33,217 nt of DNA from JAAZFF01 sp964405775 (GTDB taxonomy: Bacteria > Verrucomicrobiota > Kiritimatiellia > RFP12 > UBA3636), in contig CAYOPG010000019.1 of NCBI GenBank assembly GCA_964405775.1, positions 1 through 33,217 of the forward strand, in the 5' to 3' direction. The position numbers and the translations under genes are program-made. Shown here in pieces: positions 25,918 to 33,217 of the stretch (its first letter is position 1; every line of letters begins with the position of its first letter). A model generated the notes under the pieces. It did not search any database. It had not been told where the DNA came from and saw nothing but the letters and a program-made list of their open reading frames with translations.

Positions 25918-28900
25918 TTAAATCTCCCCGCTTCCACGCTCGGCTTGACCGGTGCCGAGCTTCATGCGCGTTTCATTTCTGTAATGTTCTATGGTCGCTA
26001 TCGGCAGCGAGCGCCACAGCAGAAACTGCTGGCGCAATTCCGCTGCGAAGTTGCGGTTGCTTCTGATCCAGGATGCCGGCGTACCGCCGACTCTCTGCAG
26101 CTCCACGACCACTTCATTGATTCCCGCGATTTCGAACTCCGAGGAGTACATCTTGAACTTCTGGAAAATGCCAAGGTCAAACGGCGCGAGAGAAATATCG
26201 GCTTCTATGCCTATCGAATCCTTTCCGCTCTGGGTGTCCGGTTCTTTGAAGAGGTTTACGTTCTTGGCGGCAAACTCTCCGAGCGTGGCGTCGGAGTGGT
26301 TGGCGAAATGTTCTCCGATGAACGAGAGAATTCCAGCGAAGTCCACCTCTGAAACAGTGAACGGGAATACGAACTTCAGGTTATCTCCCTCTGGGCTGGG
26401 CATCTTCCATTTGCGCGAGACGCCGGGGTTGGCTGATCGGCTGGCGCGTAGCGCCGGGAAAATGGTTGAGAGCATAACCACAGCCATGACAATCAGGATT
26501 GTCGACACCGAAGCCAGCGAGGAAAAGTTCATCTCGGGAGGCGTAATGACGCCCATTCTGCCGAGTGCGCTGAACACTTTCGCAACTAGCTGGGATATAA
26601 GATACCCTCCCATGCCTCCTATGACGGAATAAACCGCGGACTCAGCAAAGAAGAGCGCACCCACGTTCGGAGGCGAAAGCCCCAAGGCAGAATAGGTGAA
26701 TATCTCACGTTCACGGTCGACGATCGACCCCATGAGTGAACTGAAGATTATCAAACCGCCAAGCAGCAGCGGAACGATGACGTCAGCGAATCCAGACCCC
26801 TCGATTGCCTTCGTGAAGAACATTCTGCGGGTGCCTTCTGGGGTTTTCACCAGCACAGCCCCTCGGAAAACCTGCGACAGAGAGCGGGCTGCCACATTTA
26901 TGTCGACGTTGTCATTTTTGGGATACATTGTGACGAAATTCACAATGTTCACTTTCGGGAACAATTCGTCGAGATCAGACAAGCGAGCCAATGCAATGAC
27001 ATCTGGCGACAACCACTCGAAGCTTCCGCCTGACATATCCTCGAACATAGAGGCAGAGGCGGCTGCCTGCGGTGAAGCGCCACGGCGACTCATTGTGGAC
27101 TGGAAGTCCGGAGGAAGAACGCGCAGACCGTCGAGCGTGTTAAGGCTTTGCAGGGCGTTTCCATCAAAAGTTCCGGCGAACGTGAGACTGTGTCCGTTCA
27201 GGAGCAACTCTTCACCAACCTCGGCTTCAAGCACGTCTGCTATGAGCGAAGGCAGGTATATAGGAGGGTGGCGGAACTCGCCGCGTCCGAATTCCGGCAC
27301 GACGCGTTTCAGCCCCTCAGACCGGTCGAACTCGCCTTCATCCAGACCCATCACGGCTCTTAGCAACGCCGTCTTTTGAGTACGTGGAGAGTATATGACG
27401 CGGTCGGGCGAGGTCGGCGTGTTTCCAGTGTCAGCTGGACGCGTCGGCAGCTTAAAGACACCTCCGCGCCGGAAGGTTTCAAAATCATCCTCGTAAATAG
27501 CGCCGACAGCGCGTTCCATCATGCGGTCGACCTCAAGGAATGAGAAACGATGCAGTTCTATGCGGTTCTCACCAGCTCCTCGCCCGAGGTATGACTCAAC
27601 CACGCCCTCTTTCGGGGTGAAGGAAGCGAATACCAGAATAGTGAACGTCAGCAGCACAACGGTAAGGCTGGTTAGGAAAGTTTTGAGAGGGCGGTTTCGC
27701 ATTCCCGATATGCCGATGAGGATCGCGGACATCATCGTAGAACTGTCGCTTTCGATCCCATGCACGGTCGAGGCCAAACCCTGCATTGCGCGTATTTCCT
27801 GCTTGATTTTACCCATCATAAGCGAAATGGTTATGACAGACAGCAGTATTATTACAAATGCAAGAAAAATCACGACTGGCGCCGAAGCGAGGGAGAAGGC
27901 CGGGTGCGTAAAGTATAGTACGAGGAAGGTGCCGATAAAGAAGGCGCAGAATCCCAATATCTGCTTGTAGATGCTTGTAAAGCCGCAGAGCAGACGCTCC
28001 ATCGCGAATGCGAACGGGATATTGAGCAGGAGCAGCACAACGACAGCCTGCACCAGATCCTCCGTCACTCCTCTAAGCGGGGCGTACACGCGGTTTTCAA
28101 TGCATGTGGCGAATATCTGATGAGCTCGGGCGAGCGACCACTTGTTCTCCGACTCCATCTGCTTTGCCTCATCCATGTGGTCTTTAGCATCGGCATGAAG
28201 CTGCTCGAGGTCATCGCGCACAATGTTACGGTTGCGAAGAATTCGCAGCCGAACTTCGTTCAGCACGTATACATCGTTGGCGCCCTGAGCTATGCCGTCA
28301 AAATTCAGCATAGTGTCTGCCTCTAGCGGCACGCCATATCCCATTGCGGCCTCAACAGTATTTTCATTCACCTCGCCCGACTCGGGGGAGAGCGACCCCA
28401 GAATCATCTCGCCGCTGCCCCCAATGCGCTTGATGTTGTCTGGCCTGTCGGCAAAAAACTCATACGGGTTGCCGGAAATGGAAATGTTTGCGGCTGTTTT
28501 GTGCACAGAATCCTTGGATGCGAGCATAACCCGCGGTTTGTACATCGGGTTGCCGGATGGATCTGCGGCATAGCCGTTGTTGAAGCTGACCCCGCCGTAA
28601 ACGAAGAAAAGGTGGTTCGGTGTAGGCTTAATGCCGCCGGAGCCGCCGGAATCAGTATCTGAGGAGATCCTCTCAAAACGCCCATCGGCGTCGTAGCCAA
28701 TGCCGTAGTGGCGCGCGCTCCAACTGGTTGCTACCTCTCGCGAAACGCCTGGCATATAAACATATCCGTTGGCCAAGATGCGCGCCCGCGGTGAATGGCT
28801 GAGACCTAAGACGGGGCTTTCCAAGGGGAAGCCTGTGAAGAGCATCATGGAATTCTTTGGCACGCCCGCGTTCTCGCTGGATCCCTTCGCGTAATTCAGG

Positions 28901-30954
28901 AAATTGATGCCCCTGAGTCCGGAACTATCCTCCGTGTATGTCAGCAGCGTCTCCAGGCGTTCCCTACTGTAAACAGGATTCTGCGACATGCTGTTAGAGT
29001 TGCCCAGTTCGCGGCAAAGTTCGAACATCTGGCCGCGCAGACCGGACAAGTCGTAATCTTCGGCAAATGGCATGGCGTCGTGGGCGAGCATATCGCCAAC
29101 AGTGATCATTTGAAATCCAGCGTACCCCATGCCGGCACCTACTGTAGTCGGAACCGCGCGCTGTCCCGGATAGCTCAGTGAATAGGGCTTGTATGTCGGG
29201 GAAAGGGTCTCTTTAAAAAGCAGGGCACCCCAGCCCTTACCCTCGGATATACCCTTGATGCCTTCTCCTGCTGAGCCGTAGTAAATCTTCGAAACGCCGT
29301 TAAGATGCGAGAGATATTGCCCTGCGTCAAGCGCGGCAGCTCTGTAGAGTCCATAGGCGTTGATCATGGAAAGGGTCCACGGAGACGAATCGTCCGCGAA
29401 ATCGAAATCAAAATGGCAGACTAGAGCGCGGTTCTTGAACACCTCGCAAAGTTCCATCCACGTCTCGTTGTCAGACATCATCTGGACCAATTCGCCACGG
29501 CGCAACTCGAGATCCTGTATAACAGTGCGCATGGTCTCATTGTACACGGCAACGTTCGCAGGATCGTCCGTTGCGAACTTACCCTTCGTCAGCTGCGACC
29601 TCAGGCCATTCCACAAAGCCCGTTCTGCATCGCCAGCCTCAACCAGCGCCTCAAGCTTTGCTATCCGCGCCTCGGCTTCTGTGCGTTCGGATTGCGGAAT
29701 CGTTTCTTTGTCCAATCCGTCCTTTATGGCCGCGATTTCCGTTCGGTATTCGCCCATTACCTCACGCTGAGCGCCAACAAGGCCGATGAGCTCCTTTTTA
29801 AGACGTTGCTGGAGATCGCGTCCGACATCTGTCGAAAGTCCAATCACGTTCTCGCTATGCGCGACTTCCAAAACCGCTTCAATTCTGGTCAACTCCATCT
29901 TGTACCGAGCAGCACGATCTGAGAGATCAACCGGATTCGCTGTCTTGTCGGACATATCAACAGCATGGTACAAGTAACGAGCTCCTTCTTGAGCCGCGTA
30001 GTGGGATCCGAAGAACACAACCACTACATGCCGGTTTAGCGGGCCGTCTTTTGCAAGTTCAACAGCAACATCAGCCAACAGCGCCGCATTAGCCGCGTAA
30101 CGCATGTCCGGCGAGTAGTCGGGGGTAAAGCCATACGTGTCTGCCCGGGCGGATAATATCAGCACCTCCTCCCGGCCTAGATTCTCTTTCCATCCGCCGA
30201 CTGCCGGTAGCTCAACCCAGAGGTTGCACGCGTTGCGGTCTACGAGAACCGAACGTGCGTCTATGGTGCCGGATGCGCTTCCGTCCGCCGTCAGGAGGCC
30301 ATTCGCCTCCGCCGTGTCGCGCGACATGTAGAGGCGCGGAACGAGCGAAACGGTCGAATAATTAAGCTGCGACATCCGCCATTGGTCGACCGTGTCATCA
30401 CCCACAATAACAACGGCCTTTGCTCCGCGGATGAAGATGTCTGAAACACTTGCCCCAGGCAATGCGGCATCGACGACTGCGATAGCGCCCATGACGTCTT
30501 TGCCGTCGAGAGCCTTTAGGGAGCCGTTTCCGGCGAAAACCACTGGTCCCTGAAGAGGTTCGTCGAGCACGAAAGAGGCTGGACCGTTGTCTACCATATA
30601 GACGCCTTCGACAGGTTTGCCGCCATAGGTGAAGCTGCAATGTTCCGTGTCCTGCACGATTGTCATGAACTCCTGACGGTGCGTAGCCACTCCAACCGCC
30701 TCGAACTCGCGCTCAATGGCCTTAAAGCAGTTCTCGAGGTTTTCGCTCCCGGCCATACGGTGCGGGTACTTTGAGAACTCCGAATAAACGCGGCTGTAGA
30801 CGGTGGAGGTGCCGTTAGTGGCGTCGGCAACGGCGCCAGCTTGAGCCTGCACATACAGAGCGGAGGTGGCTGTTAGAACGGCGCAGGCAACAAGGCGAGC
30901 GTTGCGGCAAGCGAAACCAGACAGTGTTGAAATCATAAAGTTTTTAATCGTCAT
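25918..30954 (-). CDS. Giant fusion: degenerate M28-peptidase-like domain and FtsX/MacB-type ABC permease
   Basis: This encodes about 1678 aa. The start ATG 30954 (GGGAG 7 nt upstream) overlaps the upstream ATPase stop by 11 nt and leads directly into a signal-like helix ending AQA. Residues ~45-330 follow the M28 peptidase layout with a PA-like insert. The active site is gone: the metal His reads Arg270 (SARADTYG), the bridging Asp reads Met284, and the catalytic and ligand Glu pair reads His318-Tyr319 (FFGSHYAAQ). A coiled-coil-rich stretch (~345-460) and a large extracytoplasmic region follow to ~960. Three helices come at ~967-1050, an FtsX-like first helix (RPLKTFLTSLTVVLL) at ~1090, a MacB-like outer domain, then three permease helices (~1400-1530) and a ~150-residue tail. 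It probably works with one of the two ATPases. Substrate unknown. Confidence 0.85.
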   Translation of the reverse strand: MTIKNFMISTLSGFACRNARLVACAVLTATSALYVQAQAGAVADATNGTSTVYSRVYSEFSKYPHRMAGSENLENCFKAIEREFEAVGVATHRQEFMTIVQDTEHCSFTYGGKPVEGVYMVDNGPASFVLDEPLQGPVVFAGNGSLKALDGKDVMGAIAVVDAALPGASVSDIFIRGAKAVVIVGDDTVDQWRMSQLNYSTVSLVPRLYMSRDTAEANGLLTADGSASGTIDARSVLVDRNACNLWVELPAVGGWKENLGREEVLILSARADTYGFTPDYSPDMRYAANAALLADVAVELAKDGPLNRHVVVVFFGSHYAAQEGARYLYHAVDMSDKTANPVDLSDRAARYKMELTRIEAVLEVAHSENVIGLSTDVGRDLQQRLKKELIGLVGAQREVMGEYRTEIAAIKDGLDKETIPQSERTEAEARIAKLEALVEAGDAERALWNGLRSQLTKGKFATDDPANVAVYNETMRTVIQDLELRRGELVQMMSDNETWMELCEVFKNRALVCHFDFDFADDSSPWTLSMINAYGLYRAAALDAGQYLSHLNGVSKIYYGSAGEGIKGISEGKGWGALLFKETLSPTYKPYSLSYPGQRAVPTTVGAGMGYAGFQMITVGDMLAHDAMPFAEDYDLSGLRGQMFELCRELGNSNSMSQNPVYSRERLETLLTYTEDSSGLRGINFLNYAKGSSENAGVPKNSMMLFTGFPLESPVLGLSHSPRARILANGYVYMPGVSREVATSWSARHYGIGYDADGRFERISSDTDSGGSGGIKPTPNHLFFVYGGVSFNNGYAADPSGNPMYKPRVMLASKDSVHKTAANISISGNPYEFFADRPDNIKRIGGSGEMILGSLSPESGEVNENTVEAAMGYGVPLEADTMLNFDGIAQGANDVYVLNEVRLRILRNRNIVRDDLEQLHADAKDHMDEAKQMESENKWSLARAHQIFATCIENRVYAPLRGVTEDLVQAVVVLLLLNIPFAFAMERLLCGFTSIYKQILGFCAFFIGTFLVLYFTHPAFSLASAPVVIFLAFVIILLSVITISLMMGKIKQEIRAMQGLASTVHGIESDSSTMMSAILIGISGMRNRPLKTFLTSLTVVLLTFTILVFASFTPKEGVVESYLGRGAGENRIELHRFSFLEVDRMMERAVGAIYEDDFETFRRGGVFKLPTRPADTGNTPTSPDRVIYSPRTQKTALLRAVMGLDEGEFDRSEGLKRVVPEFGRGEFRHPPIYLPSLIADVLEAEVGEELLLNGHSLTFAGTFDGNALQSLNTLDGLRVLPPDFQSTMSRRGASPQAAASASMFEDMSGGSFEWLSPDVIALARLSDLDELFPKVNIVNFVTMYPKNDNVDINVAARSLSQVFRGAVLVKTPEGTRRMFFTKAIEGSGFADVIVPLLLGGLIIFSSLMGSIVDREREIFTYSALGLSPPNVGALFFAESAVYSVIGGMGGYLISQLVAKVFSALGRMGVITPPEMNFSSLASVSTILIVMAVVMLSTIFPALRASRSANPGVSRKWKMPSPEGDNLKFVFPFTVSEVDFAGILSFIGEHFANHSDATLGEFAAKNVNLFKEPDTQSGKDSIGIEADISLAPFDLGIFQKFKMYSSEFEIAGINEVVVELQRVGGTPASWIRSNRNFAAELRQQFLLWRSLPIATIEHYRNETRMKLGTGQAERGSGEI

Positions 30955-31711
30955 CGTGGGCTCCCAGGCTAGCCTTCTCGATCTTAACGTCCTCTCGCGC
31001 AGCAATGCGTTCGATCTGCCCATCGGAAATCCACACCATGCGATCTGATACAGACAGCATGTTGTGGTCGTGGGTAGCGCAAATTATCGTTACGCCGTCT
31101 TTTTTATTCAAATCATGCAGCAGCCAGTGTATCTCCTTGCCTGTCTTCAAGTCGAGGTTTCCGGTAGGCTCGTCGCAAAGCAAAATAGAAGGATTGTTCG
31201 CGAGCGAGCGCGCGATCGCCACGCGCTGCATCTGCCCTCCGGACATCTCCTTCGGCGTGTGGCTCCAGCGATCCTCGAGGCCAACTTTACCTAAAAGCGC
31301 CATTCCGCGGGCACGCGCGTCGTCCGAGGAAACCCCTGCAAAAACCATCGGCAGAGTTACGTTCTCCAGTGCCGTCATAACCGTGTTAAGGTTGAACTGT
31401 TGGAACACATAGCCGATCTTGCGGCAGCGCAGGAATGCCAGCTCTTCCGCATTTAGCTGCGCCATATCGACGCCCTCTATGAAAACACGTCCGCTAGTGG
31501 GGGAATCGAGGCCGCCGACCATATTGAAGAAAGTTGTCTTGCCAGAACCCGATGGCCCCATTACGCATATGTACTCGCCACGGTATATCTCAAGGTTGAT
31601 CCCGTTGAGCGCATGCACCTCCTCCTCGCCACGCATGAAAATGCGCCGGATGTTGTGCACCGAAACGAGAGTTTCCCTGCCTTCGGCGTATTTTTCGAAA
31701 TCAAAATCCAT
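30944..31711 (-). CDS. ABC transporter ATPase, LolD/MacB type (first copy)
   Basis: This encodes 255 aa from ATG 31711, which shares one base with the stop of the preceding permease (TAATG). The open frame to 31759 lies inside that permease. Motifs present are Walker A GPSGSGKTT, Q-loop YVFQQFNL, signature MSGGQMQRVAIA, Walker B ILLCDEPTGNLD and H-loop CATHD. The C-terminal ~25 residues are acidic and end in DDD. It is translationally coupled to the 499-aa permease upstream and to the giant fusion downstream (11-nt overlap), so it could energise either. It is a paralogue of the ATPase at 23082-23876. Confidence 0.95.
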   Translation of the reverse strand: MDFDFEKYAEGRETLVSVHNIRRIFMRGEEEVHALNGINLEIYRGEYICVMGPSGSGKTTFFNMVGGLDSPTSGRVFIEGVDMAQLNAEELAFLRCRKIGYVFQQFNLNTVMTALENVTLPMVFAGVSSDDARARGMALLGKVGLEDRWSHTPKEMSGGQMQRVAIARSLANNPSILLCDEPTGNLDLKTGKEIHWLLHDLNKKDGVTIICATHDHNMLSVSDRMVWISDGQIERIAAREDVKIEKASLGAHDDD

Positions 31712-33210
31712 TACTCTACCCTCATTGCGTCCATTGGCGCCATGCGTGATGCTATCCATGAAGGCACGGTTGAAGCCATCATGGCCAGCAGCACTCCAGC
31801 CAGTAGTGAAACCAAGGCGGAAATCGCAATATCCCCGCCCGGCCAGTATTCAAAAAGATAATTCCCGAAGCTTGCCCACGAGCGAAGTGCCGCAATGACG
31901 AAACCTATCACAACGCCAAAAAGCCCCCCCACAAAGCCTTGCATCGCCGCCTCCATCATGAACTGCACCAGAATGTACGTATCCGTCGCGCCGAGGCACT
32001 TCATAGTGGCTATTTCACGGAATCGCTCGGTTATTGACATCAGCATAGCATTTGTGATGCCGACCATGCACACTAGAAACGAAATCGCTAGAAGGAAGAA
32101 CTGACGCGGACTAAGACCGAGAACAGCCTCGTCTCCAGTGAGCGAAGGAGCTAGCTTGCGTTCCAGGCCAGACAATATCGTGTCGTACTCCGTTTTCTCC
32201 GCGACTCGTTTAAGCATCGCGAGATCGAAATGTGAGGTCAGAATCTTCTGCGCTCGTTTGTCGTCAAGTCGCATAGCCTTCTGCTCTGCCGTAGAAGGCG
32301 TGGATTCACGGAATTCACGCGCCCAAGCCTCGCGCACTTCCTTCGTATTCAGAACCGCGAATACGGCGTCCGACTCCTCAACCGCCGTGAACTGTTCCTG
32401 CATAAGGGTCAAATCGTCCTTACTGAACGAAAAACCAAGCGTCTCTAGTTGCAGACGCCAGCCCTCAAGGTCTTCGGGGGCGGCTCCCACAATCCACTTC
32501 GACTCAGAAATGGATTCATCCCCTTTGGCATTGCGCAATATATCATTGGCTTGAGCCACCTTCTCGTTCCACTTATCCGTGAGAGTGGCAACTCGTTGCG
32601 TGTAATCGGGGAAAACACCCAAAAATTCCAGGAAAAGGTCTAAACCGCCTGGAGCTCGGATATCAAGCATAGGCTCGATCCTGGTCTTGAAAGCATCAAT
32701 ATCGCTCAAAATATAATCGAATGCTGCTCGTCCGGACGCCTTGTGTATGAGCACCGTGCGGTTGCCGGTCGGTATATCTGCCAGCCACTCGATGTAAAGC
32801 CGTTCCTTTTCGGCGAGTGATGCAAGCTGGGCGAGTTCGTCTTCTGAAGTTCCGGTCAGTCGAGAAAACTCGGTGAAAGCCTTCTTGTCGCCTTCTTCCC
32901 GGGCATCTGCAAGACGTTTGACCATCGCCATGTCGGTGGCTGGCGAGAACATCTGGTTCATGAGCTGCTGTGAGACCCGCTGGTGTTCGCTCTCCGCGAC
33001 CACTCCAAGGCCAGCCGAGCGGATGAACATGCTCTCTGCCAGCAGAAACATGAAAAAAGCCACTGCCAACACCACGACAGCGAGGGTCAGAAGCGACCTG
33101 AGCAACCTGTGGCGAACCCCTTTTAAGCACAGCTCGAAGGTCTCTCGAAAAGACATGCTATGCTGTTTTTTTACGTCTATTTCCCGGTATTCTCTTGCGA
33201 TGCCGCTCAT
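31711..33210 (-). CDS. FtsX/MacB-type ABC permease
   Basis: This encodes up to 499 aa. One helix near the N-terminus (LLTLAVVVLAVAFFMFLLA) is followed by ~300 extracytoplasmic residues rich in charged helices. Three helices follow (FFLLAISFLVCMVGITNAML; FVGGLFGVVIGFVIAAL; ISALVSLLAGVLLAMMAS) with the cytoplasmic ERFREIATMKCLGAT loop, the classic FtsX-type coupling motif. The start is ATG 33210 or ATG 33156 (MSFRETFELCL). The second starts just before the first helix and fits MacB-like proteins better, but neither has a visible ribosome site and the region upstream of 33217 is not in view. It is coupled to its ATPase by a TAATG overlap. Substrate unknown; the class includes lipoprotein release and efflux systems. 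Confidence 0.9.
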   Translation of the reverse strand: MSGIAREYREIDVKKQHSMSFRETFELCLKGVRHRLLRSLLTLAVVVLAVAFFMFLLAESMFIRSAGLGVVAESEHQRVSQQLMNQMFSPATDMAMVKRLADAREEGDKKAFTEFSRLTGTSEDELAQLASLAEKERLYIEWLADIPTGNRTVLIHKASGRAAFDYILSDIDAFKTRIEPMLDIRAPGGLDLFLEFLGVFPDYTQRVATLTDKWNEKVAQANDILRNAKGDESISESKWIVGAAPEDLEGWRLQLETLGFSFSKDDLTLMQEQFTAVEESDAVFAVLNTKEVREAWAREFRESTPSTAEQKAMRLDDKRAQKILTSHFDLAMLKRVAEKTEYDTILSGLERKLAPSLTGDEAVLGLSPRQFFLLAISFLVCMVGITNAMLMSITERFREIATMKCLGATDTYILVQFMMEAAMQGFVGGLFGVVIGFVIAALRSWASFGNYLFEYWPGGDIAISALVSLLAGVLLAMMASTVPSWIASRMAPMDAMRVE

Positions 33211-33217
33211 ATTACAA

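Noticed and set aside
25991..27379. Long plus-strand open frames opposite the giant permease
   Set aside because: These Ser/Arg/Pro-rich translations are typical of antisense frames in GC-rich genes and carry no motifs.
25918..30954. Active M28 aminopeptidase
   Set aside because: The positions of the metal His, bridging Asp, catalytic Glu and ligand Glu are all substituted, so hydrolytic activity is unlikely.
31711..31759. Upstream start at 31759 for the first ABC ATPase
   Set aside because: The extension lies inside the permease gene; the TAATG junction at 31711 is a better start.
1..33217. CRISPR array, insertion sequence or prophage
   Set aside because: No regularly spaced repeats, transposase, integrase or phage structural genes were seen.

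Overview
The window looks like a chromosomal segment of a Gram-negative bacterium. It carries lpxK for lipid A synthesis, a lipoprotein peptidoglycan amidase and LolCDE/MacB-type ABC genes. Large secreted LamG/TIM-barrel-like and FG-GAP/ASPIC proteins, a PHP-glycosyltransferase fusion and a multispanning OPT-like protein next to a giant permease suggest the PVC superphylum (Kiritimatiellota, Verrucomicrobiota or Lentisphaerota). That placement is inferred from gene style and no marker gene proves it. TGA is an ordinary stop here, as at the ends of lpxK and the second ABC ATPase.

Layout. (1) Positions 1-10481, all on the minus strand and read right to left: tadA, a NagA-like deacetylase, a mannitol-phosphate-dehydrogenase-like gene, a GH38 alpha-mannosidase, a secreted FG-GAP/ASPIC protein, and a very large secreted protein that runs off the left edge. 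The three sugar-enzyme genes in the middle are each broken by a different lesion: an in-frame TGA, a lost N-terminus and a 2-nt frameshift. This looks like a glycan-degradation cassette in decay beside intact neighbours. (2) 10491-10649: tRNA-Thr(CGT) with a clear promoter and terminator on the plus strand. (3) 10693-12121, minus: rubredoxin, hisI and a zinc-ribbon/pseudopilin-like membrane protein, with a promoter and an inverted repeat in front. (4) 12257-14701, plus: pheT. (5) 14716-16667, minus: an arsenic operon arsR-arsC-acr3 with a 30-bp palindromic operator. (6) 16811-19285, minus: a PHP phosphoesterase fused to a GT4 glycosyltransferase. (7) 19397-23080, plus: lpxK-ruvB-amidase behind a good sigma70-type promoter. 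(8) 23082-33210, minus: a tightly packed five-gene operon coding for a MacB-like permease, an ABC ATPase, a giant (about 1678 aa) M28-like/FtsX fusion, an OPT-like membrane protein and a second ABC ATPase.

The most unusual content is region 8. A peptidase-fold extracytoplasmic domain that has lost its metal ligands and catalytic Glu is fused to an FtsX-type permease. It sits with two ATPases, a second permease and a 665-aa multispanning protein in one operon, which suggests a two-module ABC machine at the cell envelope. Also notable are the triple-lesion sugar cassette and a 10-mer, GTGGCAGAGT, present six times across both strands, far above chance.
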